A stretch of 64,000 nt of DNA, from contig NZ_FPAG01000004.1 of assembly GCF_900116365.1 (NCBI RefSeq), positions 171,935 to 235,934 of the forward strand, given 5' to 3'. Shown in pieces: positions 51,962-60,270 of the stretch. How positions within the stretch are numbered: the stretch's first letter is position 1; the number at the start of each line of letters is the position of its first letter. The notes below the pieces were generated by a model. It was not told the DNA's origin. It ran no database searches and saw only the letters and a program-made list of their open reading frames with translations. The position numbers were made by a program, and so were the translations under genes. This DNA is from Zhouia amylolytica (GTDB lineage Bacteria > Bacteroidota > Bacteroidia > Flavobacteriales > Flavobacteriaceae).

Positions 51962-53329
51962 TTACCCAAATAATTCATCAACCACATCTTCAATACGAGC
52001 AACCAGCTTTACCTGAATTTGTGGTTTTTTTACGGTTATCTTATTGTGTTTGGATACAAAAATCTTTGCGAATCCAAGTTTTTCAGCTTCCATAATTCGT
52101 TGATCGACCCTTTGTACAGGTCTTATTTCGCCAGCAAGGCCAACTTCGGCAGCAAAACAAACATCCTTTTCTATAGAAATGTCTTCGTTACTTGAGAGGA
52201 TTGCGGCAATAACACCAAGATCAATAGCTGTATCATCTACTGATATTCCGCCAGTTATGTTCAGGAATACATCTTTCGCTCCAAGTCTGAATCCTGCTCG
52301 CTTTTCAAGTACAGCTAATAGCATATTAAGGCGTTTGGCATTGTAACCCGTAGTACTTCGTTGGGGTGTTCCGTATACTGCAGTACTCACCAGAGCTTGA
52401 ATTTCTATCATTAACGGACGCATTCCTTCAAGGGTAGCAGCTATGGCAGTTCCACTTAGATCCTCGTCATTTTTAGAGATAAGTATTTCAGATGGATTAG
52501 AAACTTCACGTAAGCCATTGCCAAGCATTTCGTAAATGCCCAATTCTGAGGTAGATCCGAAGCGATTTTTCAAAGCCCTCAGAATTCGATACACATGATT
52601 TCTGTCTCCTTCAAACTGAAGTACAGTGTCAACCATGTGTTCTAATATTTTTGGTCCGGCAATATTCCCATCTTTGGTAATGTGGCCTATTAGAATAACC
52701 GGGGTCGCAGTTTCTTTTGCAAATTTTATAAGTTCGGAGGTGCATTCACGAATTTGAGAAATACTTCCTGCAGATGATTCTATATAATCTGTGTGTAGTG
52801 TTTGTATGGAGTCAATAACAAGAATATCCGGTTCAGTAGCTTCAATCTGCTTGAAGATATTTTGAGTTTTAGTTTCGGTTAAAATATAACAATTCTCACT
52901 TCTGGGATTAATGCGTTCAGCCCTCATTTTAATTTGTTGAGCGCTTTCTTCACCTGATACATAAAGGGTTTTGTATGGGAGTTTTAGAGCGATCTGAAGC
53001 AATAAGGTGCTTTTCCCAATTCCTGGTTCTCCTCCCAAAAGGGTAACAGAACCAGGAACGACTCCGCCACCTAAAACACGATTAAATTCATTGTCTGAAC
53101 TGTTCATTCGAAGCTCTTCAACCTGATTGATCTCAGCAACTTTTTGAGGTTTTGGAGCTTTTTTGTTTTTGGCATTGGTAATATTTGAATTCCAGCTTTT
53201 TTTGTCATCCTTTTGAACTAGTTCTTCTGCAATGGTATTCCATTCTTTACATGCGCTGCACTGCCCTTGCCATTTGGCATACGAAGTGCCACAATTTTGA
53301 CAAAAAAAGGTGGTTTTTACTTTGGCCAT
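51962..53329 (-). CDS. radA: DNA repair protein RadA
   Basis: A RecA-like branch-migration ATPase of 455 aa. The zinc finger CQNCG...CSAC is at the N-terminus, Walker A GGEPGIGKST near residue 100, the RadA-specific KNRFG motif near 255 and a Lon-protease-like C-terminal domain (about 330-455). It is the last gene of the minus-strand run that starts at panC, but is separated by 66 bp from the GH2 gene. The closest -7 match is TAACTTTC on the minus strand just upstream of the start. Confidence 0.97.
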   Translation of the reverse strand: MAKVKTTFFCQNCGTSYAKWQGQCSACKEWNTIAEELVQKDDKKSWNSNITNAKNKKAPKPQKVAEINQVEELRMNSSDNEFNRVLGGGVVPGSVTLLGGEPGIGKSTLLLQIALKLPYKTLYVSGEESAQQIKMRAERINPRSENCYILTETKTQNIFKQIEATEPDILVIDSIQTLHTDYIESSAGSISQIRECTSELIKFAKETATPVILIGHITKDGNIAGPKILEHMVDTVLQFEGDRNHVYRILRALKNRFGSTSELGIYEMLGNGLREVSNPSEILISKNDEDLSGTAIAATLEGMRPLMIEIQALVSTAVYGTPQRSTTGYNAKRLNMLLAVLEKRAGFRLGAKDVFLNITGGISVDDTAIDLGVIAAILSSNEDISIEKDVCFAAEVGLAGEIRPVQRVDQRIMEAEKLGFAKIFVSKHNKITVKKPQIQVKLVARIEDVVDELFG

Positions 53330-53395
53330 ACTGATTTTTTAAACCCGAAAGTTACGAATTACTTCTTGACTCTGGTGATGGTGATTTGTAATATT

Positions 53396-55831
53396 TTAAT
53401 TTTCTGAGGAAGTTGAATTCAGGGCAATTTTTCCGCTTTTCAATTTCTTTCCTGTTACCTTTAACTCTATTGGGCCACTTTCATGAGTCGATTGAACGAT
53501 TACCACCAATTTACCGCTGAACAGTTTCATGGTAGGTTGGTGGAATAGTTCCAGGGAGGTTGGATCTCCATTACATGCTGCTCTGTAAGCTCCTGCACCC
53601 TTAACTTTGAAGTTAAGCTGATTAGTTGCTGTAGGACATGGATTGCCATCTTTGTCAACAACTGATACCGTTACAAAAGATAGGTCTTTCCCATCTGCTT
53701 TAATAGTTGTTCTGTCGGCATCCAATACTATTTGATCAGGTGCTCCTGCTGTTTTAATTTCTTTCTCTGCAATTGGTTCTCCTGCTTTGTTAAAAGCAAT
53801 AACTTTAAGTACTCCCGGTTCGTACTTGACATCCATCCACATCAGTCGATAACGGTTTTGAGGAGTACTGTGGTTCTTTTTTTGAACGCCAAGGCTTTTC
53901 CCATTTAAAAAGAGTTCAGCGCTGTCGTAATTTGTATAAACAAAAACAGGGGTGGTTTTGCCTTCCCTTCCTTCCCAATTCCAATGCGGTAGTATGTGAA
54001 GCGTTTCATTTTCTTTATTCCAACGACTCCTGTACAGGTAAAAACGATCTTTTGGCAGACCTGCAAGATCATTTATGCCAAAGTAAGAGCTTCGTGAAGG
54101 CCACATTTCATCATAAGGTGTTGGCTCTCCGAGGTAGTCAAAGCCGGTCCAGACAAATTCGCCAATTACCCAATCTTTGTCATCTTGTAATGCGAAATCA
54201 TCGTCCGGGAGATTAGACCAGCTACAATACTCCAGATCATATGAAGAGGATTGGTAGTCTTCATATTGCTTCATAGAGGCTTTTTTAACTGGGAATTTAT
54301 AGACACCTCTAGAGCTAACCGTAGAAGCAGTTTCTGAGCCTAAAATAATTCCTTGTGGAAATTTGTCGTATGCTTCTTCGTAAAGATGGACCCTATAGTT
54401 TAATCCCGGAATATCAAGTACTGCCCCGAAGCCGGATTCCATGGTAGCTTTGACTTGATCCATTCCTACGGTTACAGGTCTTGTTGGATCCTCTCTGTGG
54501 AAAATATCCTGAAGCCATTTGGCGCGTTTAACTCCTTCGGTGCCCCATTGGTCAGGAACTTCATTTCCTGAGCTCCACATGACTATAGAGGGGTGGTTTC
54601 GGGTAGCATGAACCAAATTAATAATATCTTTTTCTGCATCCTCCTTAAAAAATCGGTTATAGCCATTCTTTACCTTAGGTTTAGCCCATTCATCAAAACT
54701 CTCGGCCAGGAACATAAATCCCATTTCATCACATAGTTCTAATTGTTCAAGAGAAGGCATATTATGAGAACTCCTGATGGCATTTGCTCCCATGTCCTTT
54801 AGTATTTTTAATTGTCGTCGTAATGCAGCTTTGTTTACCGCAGTTCCTAGCGGTCCCAGATCGTGATGTAAACAAACACCTTTGAATTTTGTGATCTTAC
54901 CATTCAAGCTAAATCCTTTTTCTGCTTCGTATTTAATTGACCTGATTCCAAATCTGGTGCTGATTTTATCTTTGAGTTCGCCGTTGCTATATAGTTCAGA
55001 TATGGCGGTATATAAATAGGGAGTTTCAGGACTCCATAGTCTTGGGTTTAAAACAGCTAAGTTTATTTCGAATTCATTTCCGAAAAGAGAGGAGGAGCTT
55101 TCATTCGCCACTTCATTTCCTTCATTATCTATAATTTTAGTTCTGAGTTTTAGATTGTTGCCACTAACTTTGGATTTGATTTTCACCTTGGCGTTATTTT
55201 CAGAAATAAATGGTGTTGTTATGAAGGTGCCCCATTGATTGAAACTGGTCTTGTTTTTTGTAATGATACTTACATTCCGGTATAAGCCAGCTCCGGGATA
55301 CCATCGAGAGGATTCACCTTTATTAGATATATGTACGGCTAAGGTGTTTTTACCCTCTACTATGTAATCGGAAATATCGAAGTAAAAATAACTGTACCCA
55401 TAATTCCAACTACCTGCCTTTCTGCCATTGATAAAGACTTGTGGTTGGCTCATGGCTCCTTCAAAGACAATGAGTGTTTTTTGGGTTTCCTTTAAATCAG
55501 GAATCAAAAACTCTTTTCTGTACCATGCTTCGCCTATGTATGGCAGCGCACCTGTTCTTCCAGTTTTTTCGGTCGGAACTTGTTCGCCATTTTGTACGAT
55601 GGCAACTGATTGCTTGTCAATTTCCTTATCAAAAGGTCCATATATGGCCCAGTCGTGCGGAACGGTAACGGTTTCCCATCTGGAGTCATTGAAGTCTTTA
55701 AGGTGTGCGTTAATAATAGTCCCTTTTTTAAACTTCCAGTCCTCCGACAATTCTATGGTGTCACGTTTTTGTGAACATATAATTGTGGGAAGAGTAAAGA
55801 GCAGTATTAGGAGTGGTTTAAGGGTCTTCAT
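53396..55831 (-). CDS. glycoside hydrolase family 2 (beta-galactosidase-like), secreted
   Basis: An 811-aa exported retaining glycosidase: signal peptide (LLILLFTLPTII), a jelly-roll sugar-binding domain (about 60-200), an Ig-like domain, a TIM-barrel catalytic domain (about 300-590), and C-terminal Ig-like/DUF4982-type domains. The acid/base Glu is 424 in SSGNEVPDQ and the nucleophile is 500 in LGSETASTV. The ATG at 55831 gives a standard signal peptide; one 36 bp upstream is less likely. The family acts on beta-galactosides or beta-glucuronides; specificity is unknown. It is not in a polysaccharide-utilisation locus here. Confidence 0.9.
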   Translation of the reverse strand: MKTLKPLLILLFTLPTIICSQKRDTIELSEDWKFKKGTIINAHLKDFNDSRWETVTVPHDWAIYGPFDKEIDKQSVAIVQNGEQVPTEKTGRTGALPYIGEAWYRKEFLIPDLKETQKTLIVFEGAMSQPQVFINGRKAGSWNYGYSYFYFDISDYIVEGKNTLAVHISNKGESSRWYPGAGLYRNVSIITKNKTSFNQWGTFITTPFISENNAKVKIKSKVSGNNLKLRTKIIDNEGNEVANESSSSLFGNEFEINLAVLNPRLWSPETPYLYTAISELYSNGELKDKISTRFGIRSIKYEAEKGFSLNGKITKFKGVCLHHDLGPLGTAVNKAALRRQLKILKDMGANAIRSSHNMPSLEQLELCDEMGFMFLAESFDEWAKPKVKNGYNRFFKEDAEKDIINLVHATRNHPSIVMWSSGNEVPDQWGTEGVKRAKWLQDIFHREDPTRPVTVGMDQVKATMESGFGAVLDIPGLNYRVHLYEEAYDKFPQGIILGSETASTVSSRGVYKFPVKKASMKQYEDYQSSSYDLEYCSWSNLPDDDFALQDDKDWVIGEFVWTGFDYLGEPTPYDEMWPSRSSYFGINDLAGLPKDRFYLYRSRWNKENETLHILPHWNWEGREGKTTPVFVYTNYDSAELFLNGKSLGVQKKNHSTPQNRYRLMWMDVKYEPGVLKVIAFNKAGEPIAEKEIKTAGAPDQIVLDADRTTIKADGKDLSFVTVSVVDKDGNPCPTATNQLNFKVKGAGAYRAACNGDPTSLELFHQPTMKLFSGKLVVIVQSTHESGPIELKVTGKKLKSGKIALNSTSSEN

Positions 55832-55981
55832 AGTGGATATAAAAAATTTAGAAACCGAAAAATACAAATTCGGCTGATTTCTCTATCTACTATCAGACTA
55901 GTTGTTTGTTGAAAGTTAATATAGTTTTAAATTCAGTTATTGGTTCTATAAAAATAGAAGGATTCAACATTGTATTAAATA

Positions 55982-57118
55982 CTACCAACCGAAATCTTCC
56001 TTTATGCTTTGGATGCGTTGTAAAGCAAGATCTTTAGTGATAAAATCAATTTCCTTCATCCCGAAAGCTTTTTCATAGGTACGCATAGCTTTTTTCGCTT
56101 CCCCCATTTGTTCGTGATACTCTGCTTCCAGGAAAAACCCAAGCATGGTTTCCGGGAACTCATTTTTTGCAATTCTGCTTAATTCTTCTAATGAAGGGAG
56201 GTCTTTATTTTTTTTGGTGGCAGCGTAAATGGCCATAATGTCATTTAACAATACCGGTTTTTTAAATCCAAAAAGCGACTCCATGGTTTGGTATTTGTCA
56301 TAGAGGTAGTTGATAACAGGGCCTTCATATGTTAACACCTTTGTTTGGTATTCTTCTTTACTAATAGGCTTGTAGATTTCAAAAAATTGATTTAAAGCTT
56401 TTGGAATCCCATAAGATGCCAGGCTGTAGTGATTAGTATTTTCAAAATCATCAAAATAATAATGGATGTTTTCGTTATTGATTAATCTTAGTTGAGCATT
56501 GAAATATTTTGCTCCTTGAATATTCTCTTTTTTATCGTTAGATGAAGTGGCAAGGTAGTAGAATATCATATCTTCATAACCCTTTAAACGCTCCAATAAA
56601 TAGTCTTCCATTCTTGGGGCATAAGAAGGGGATAGGTTGATATATGCTTTGAACAAGGGTTCGCCTTTAAGCAAATAGTAATTGGTGAAATTTCCAGTAA
56701 TTCCGTGACCTACAATAGCTCTGAAATTCGCTAAACTGTATTCTTTTTGAAGCGATGGGATAAGTTCCATTCCCAGGTATTCAAAAAAGCGATTCCCTTT
56801 TTTCTCCGGAAGGCTGTTTTCGCCATATTGAGAGTCAGCATCCCGTAGGCCTTTTTGTTCAATTCCTACCACAATACTCTCCGGCATATCGCCATTATAG
56901 TTCAGAAATTTACAATTCGCAACTACGACATCAAAAAGGTAATCAGCGTCTAAAACTACAATTAGTGGGTATGATTTTTCGGCATCGTAATTTTCAGGTA
57001 TGTATAAGCGAAGATTTCTTGTCTCATCAAGTTTCAGTGAATAAGACTTAGTGTTTTTTATTTGTGCAATACTAGCTAAAGAGCATAGCAGAAGCACAAA
57101 AGTTAAGTACTTTTTCAT
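55982..57118 (-). CDS. esterase-fold exported protein lacking the serine nucleophile, with TPR-like tail
   Basis: A 378-aa exported protein (signal to about residue 18, ending ASIAQ). The N-terminal ~260 residues match putative-esterase (esterase D/IroE-type) alpha/beta hydrolases: LRLYIPENYDAEKSYPLIVVLDADY, SIVVGIEQ, and a C-terminal His in ENTNHYSLASYG. The nucleophile elbow that should read GHSxGG reads GHGITG, with Gly139 at the Ser position, so hydrolase activity is unlikely. A helical TPR-like tail (about 320-378) follows. It may be a pseudoenzyme or binding protein. It lies in the panC-radA run, 39 bp after the flippase-like gene. Confidence 0.8.
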   Translation of the reverse strand: MKKYLTFVLLLCSLASIAQIKNTKSYSLKLDETRNLRLYIPENYDAEKSYPLIVVLDADYLFDVVVANCKFLNYNGDMPESIVVGIEQKGLRDADSQYGENSLPEKKGNRFFEYLGMELIPSLQKEYSLANFRAIVGHGITGNFTNYYLLKGEPLFKAYINLSPSYAPRMEDYLLERLKGYEDMIFYYLATSSNDKKENIQGAKYFNAQLRLINNENIHYYFDDFENTNHYSLASYGIPKALNQFFEIYKPISKEEYQTKVLTYEGPVINYLYDKYQTMESLFGFKKPVLLNDIMAIYAATKKNKDLPSLEELSRIAKNEFPETMLGFFLEAEYHEQMGEAKKAMRTYEKAFGMKEIDFITKDLALQRIQSIKEDFGW

Positions 57119-57157
57119 GGTTATGTTTGTTCGATTTGGATTACCGAAGATAATAAA

Positions 57158-58120
57158 TTATTTATTTCTATTGTATACCGGAAGTAATAATAGTGATAGT
57201 CCTCCAAAGAGAAGTATCATTACAAATTGAGAAATCCATACGATCCAACCGAAGGCAGTGCCCACTGTCGCAGAGATGCCAAAAAGCAATAATATTTCTG
57301 CTATAAAGAATGGATATGAGCCAAACCCGCCATTAGTAAAGGCTATGGCAAAGCTGCCAACCACAAAAGCAGTTATTACTGTTGAGAAGGAAAAAGAAGA
57401 TGTTTCTTCCAGTGCAAATATGCAAATGTAGAACATGGCCACATACATGATCCAAATAAACACGGTGTGAAAAATAAAAGGCCATACTTTTTTCATTTTA
57501 AGAATAGCAAGAAGACCTTCTTTTAAGCCAGCAATTAACTTTCTTATTTTGAGACTGATCTTGAAATTCGTTTTATAAATGAAGAAAAGACCCGCTATAC
57601 CTAAAAGCGTTAGGGTGATTCCGGCTATTAAAAGTTTTTGAATAGGTATAATTTCAAGAAGAAAGTCTTTTAAGGCATCAAATTGAAGCGCGAATGCCAG
57701 AAGTACGATAAAGCCTAGTACTAGCACATCGGCTATTCTCTCGGCTACGATAGTTCCGAAAGCTTTGTCAAAAGGCACATTGTCATATTTGTTAATTACA
57801 AGGGCTCTTGATACCTCGCCCGATCTTGGAATGGCAAGGTTAAAGAGATAGGCAATAAAAACAGCCATAGCATTATTAGCCAATTTGGGTTTATACCCCA
57901 AAGGTTCCAGCATAAAATTCCATCTATATGCCCTTGATAAGTGACTGAAGAATCCAAACAATAACGATAGTAAAAGAAACCAGTAATTAGCGTTTTTAAA
58001 ATGGTCCTTGATTTCGGTTAATTGGTCTGGTGTGAACTTGCTGTAAGAATACCATATTAAAAAAACTCCCAACAATAGTGGGAGTACAATTTTTAATATT
58101 TTAACTGTTTTCTTTTTCAA
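57158..58120 (-). CDS. UPF0104/lysylphosphatidylglycerol synthase TM-region-like membrane protein
   Basis: A 320-aa integral membrane protein with eight or so helices. It matches the flippase-like UPF0104 family: conserved FFSHLSRAYRWNFMLEPLGY, FNLAIPRSGEVSRALVINKYDN near residue 95, and FVVGSFAIAFTNGGFGSYPF near 255. The catalytic MprF lysyl-transfer domain is absent, so it is only the membrane half. A lipid-handling role is likely but unproven. It starts 3 bp after panD and belongs to the same operon. Confidence 0.85.
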   Translation of the reverse strand: MKKKTVKILKIVLPLLLGVFLIWYSYSKFTPDQLTEIKDHFKNANYWFLLLSLLFGFFSHLSRAYRWNFMLEPLGYKPKLANNAMAVFIAYLFNLAIPRSGEVSRALVINKYDNVPFDKAFGTIVAERIADVLVLGFIVLLAFALQFDALKDFLLEIIPIQKLLIAGITLTLLGIAGLFFIYKTNFKISLKIRKLIAGLKEGLLAILKMKKVWPFIFHTVFIWIMYVAMFYICIFALEETSSFSFSTVITAFVVGSFAIAFTNGGFGSYPFFIAEILLLFGISATVGTAFGWIVWISQFVMILLFGGLSLLLLPVYNRNK

Positions 58121-58123
58121 CGA

Positions 58124-58474
58124 TTATTTCAAGGTGTTGTTTGTCTCATTTGGGAAAATCAAAGTAGGCTTAAAGTTTTTAGCTTCTTCAAAATCCATGA
58201 TTCCATAAGATATAATGATGATGACATCACCTTTCTGTACCCTGCGAGCTGCTGGGCCATTAAGTGTGATTTCTCCACTATTTCGGTTTCCTTTAATCGC
58301 ATAAGTTTCAAGGCGTTCTCCATTGTTAATGTTGACGATTTGAACTTTTTCTCCTTCAATAATATTGGAAGCCTCCATTAGAGCTTCATCGATCGTGATG
58401 CTACCAATATAGTTCAGTTCTGCACCTGTTACGGTGACTCTGTGAATTTTTGATTTTACTACTTCTATTTGCAT
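58124..58474 (-). CDS. panD: aspartate 1-decarboxylase
   Basis: Makes beta-alanine for pantothenate and coenzyme A; 116 aa. The self-cleaving Gly-Ser site is in [13 protein letters not shown] (Gly24-Ser25), which yields the pyruvoyl cofactor. [32 protein letters not shown] is the family's C-terminal half. It lies 12 bp downstream of panC and 3 bp upstream of the flippase-like gene. Confidence 0.97.
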   Translation of the reverse strand: MQIEVVKSKIHRVTVTGAELNYIGSITIDEALMEASNIIEGEKVQIVNINNGERLETYAIKGNRNSGEITLNGPAARRVQKGDVIIIISYGIMDFEEAKNFKPTLIFPNETNNTLK

Positions 58475-58486
58475 GTGGCAAAGTTA

Positions 58487-59335
58487 TTAATTTAAGGCGA
58501 TATTATCTATAAGTCTCACGCTGTCTGCATAGACGGCAATAAAGGCCCTATATTTCTCATTATCTCTTTTTCGTTCTATCGGTTCTAAAGTATCTGCATT
58601 TGCAATTTCTATATATTCTAAATCAAATAAAGGTTCTTGTTTGAACTTTTCTTTTATCCAATTTGTGACATCAAGAGCACTTTCCGTGCCAAACTTTTCT
58701 TTGGCTTCAAGGAGTGTCTTGAAGATAAAAGAAGCTTTTTTTCGTGTTTCTGAGGGAAGTCTCTCGTTTCTTGAACTCATTGCCAAACCATTATTTTCAC
58801 GTTCTATAGGGCATCCTACGATTTCAACAGGCATATGATTTTTTTCTACGAGTTTTTTGATAATTAGTAATTGTTGGTAATCTTTTTCACCAAAATAGGC
58901 TTTATGTGGATCAACAATTTCCAGTAGTTGTTTTACGATGGTTCCTACTCCGTCAAAGTGTCCGTTTCTGAATTTACCTTCCATTTCGTGTTCCAGGCCA
59001 TCATAGTCAAATTTTTGAGCATTAATGTTGTTCGCATAGATCTCTTCGACGGATGGAGTGAAGACAATGACCTCAGAATTAACTTTTTTTAAGGTTTCCA
59101 GGTCTTTTTCTAAAAAGCGAGGATATTTTTCTAAATCGGACTTATTGTCAAACTGTGTAGGGTTAACAAAAATACTAACCACGACAAGGTTGTTTTCGGC
59201 TGAAGCCCTCTTCACTAAAGACATGTGTCCACTATGCAAGGCTCCCATGGTAGGTACTAAACCAACCGTTTTAGACTTCATTCGCTCCTCTTTTAAAAAA
59301 GAAGAAAGCGGTTGTTTTTGTTTAAATATTTTCAC
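58487..59335 (-). CDS. panC: pantothenate synthetase
   Basis: Condenses pantoate and beta-alanine with ATP; 282 aa. The adenylate-forming motif GALHSGHMSLV (HxGH) is at residues 32-42 and the KMSKS-equivalent MSSRNERL is near 185. The sequence is complete. Its ATG diverges from the GT5-like gene, with 112 bp between. TAGCTTTG (minus strand, 59365-59358) is an exact -7 element for this gene. The operon continues with panD. Confidence 0.97.
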   Translation of the reverse strand: MKIFKQKQPLSSFLKEERMKSKTVGLVPTMGALHSGHMSLVKRASAENNLVVVSIFVNPTQFDNKSDLEKYPRFLEKDLETLKKVNSEVIVFTPSVEEIYANNINAQKFDYDGLEHEMEGKFRNGHFDGVGTIVKQLLEIVDPHKAYFGEKDYQQLLIIKKLVEKNHMPVEIVGCPIERENNGLAMSSRNERLPSETRKKASFIFKTLLEAKEKFGTESALDVTNWIKEKFKQEPLFDLEYIEIANADTLEPIERKRDNEKYRAFIAVYADSVRLIDNIALN

Positions 59336-59357
59336 TTTAGAAAAAATTAACAGCGTG

Positions 59358-59404
59358 CAAAGCTATATAAATTAAACTAATTCAGCATATTTTTTATATT
59401 TTTG
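59358..59404. promoter_or_regulatory. divergent -7 elements for panC and the GT5-like gene
   Basis: TAGCTTTG on the minus strand (59365-59358) faces panC, and TATTTTTG on the plus strand (59397-59404) faces the gene at 59448. Both match TAnnTTTG exactly. Neither has a clear -33 TTTG. Confidence 0.55.
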
Positions 59405-59447
59405 CATGCCTTAGACTCAAACTGTAAAAGAAAAACATATAGATTTT

Positions 59448-60257
59448 ATGACAGACAAAAGAGTATTATTTGTCGCTTCTGAAATGATTCCTTACTTGCC
59501 GGAAAACGAAGTATCATCGTTGGCCTATGAAAGTCCAAGAATGGTGAATGACAGGGGAGGACAAATACGAATCTTTATGCCAAGATTTGGAAACATCAAC
59601 GAGAGAAGACATCAGCTTCATGAAGTAATCAGGCTTTCAGGAATGAATTTAGTGGTAAACGATATGGATATGCCACTTATTATCAAGGTTGCTTCTATTC
59701 CTAAAGAAAGAATTCAAGTTTATTTTATCGATAACGAAGAGTATTTCAAAAGAAAAGCTACTTTTTCAGATGAAGAAGGTAATTTGTTTCCAGATAATGA
59801 TGAGCGCGCTATATTCTTTGCAAAAGGAGTCATTGAAACGGTTAAAAAACTGAATTGGAATCCTGATATTATTCATGTTCATGGTTGGATGGCTTCTTTG
59901 TTGCCGCTTTATTTAAAAAAGTATTACGGTGATGAACCATTGTTTGCAGAAAGTAAAATAGTTACTTCTGTATACAAGAAAGGTTTTGAAGGCACGTTAA
60001 ATGAAGAGATGTTGAGTAAGGTCAAGTTTGATGGAATTCAGGATGATGATGCTAAGTGGTTGGAAAATCCAAATTACGATGCATTAATGAAAGTGGCGGC
60101 AGATTATTCTGATGGAGTTATTGTTGCTTCGGAGGAATTGTCTGATGAATTGAGTGATTATATTTCAAATTTATCGAAACCAGTCTTAGGTTATAAATCG
60201 ATATATGAGTTTGAGGATGCGTATCACCAGTTCTATGAGGAGAAAATTTTAAGTTAA
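59448..60257 (+). CDS. glycogen/starch-synthase-like N-terminal half protein (GT5 fold, no KxGG)
   Basis: A 269-aa protein with the N-terminal Rossmann half of a GT5 glycogen synthase: KRVLFVASEMIPY, IRIFMPRFGNINERRHQ, IIHVHGWMASLLPLYL and IVTSVYKK. The ADP-glucose-binding KxGG motif, normally right after the first strand, is replaced by ENEVSS, and the entire C-terminal catalytic half is missing. It therefore cannot be an ordinary glycogen synthase. It lies before a DUF4270 lipoprotein gene and glmS in the same direction. I recall the same short version next to panC in other Flavobacteriia, which suggests a conserved function rather than decay. Confidence 0.85.
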   Translation: MTDKRVLFVASEMIPYLPENEVSSLAYESPRMVNDRGGQIRIFMPRFGNINERRHQLHEVIRLSGMNLVVNDMDMPLIIKVASIPKERIQVYFIDNEEYFKRKATFSDEEGNLFPDNDERAIFFAKGVIETVKKLNWNPDIIHVHGWMASLLPLYLKKYYGDEPLFAESKIVTSVYKKGFEGTLNEEMLSKVKFDGIQDDDAKWLENPNYDALMKVAADYSDGVIVASEELSDELSDYISNLSKPVLGYKSIYEFEDAYHQFYEEKILS

Positions 60258-60270
60258 TCAGAAACAACGT

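Noticed and set aside
59448..60257. Pseudogene remnant of glycogen synthase
   Set aside because: The frame is intact with normal codon use, the loss of KxGG is a clean substitution, and it is in a tight gene cluster; a conserved short form is more likely.
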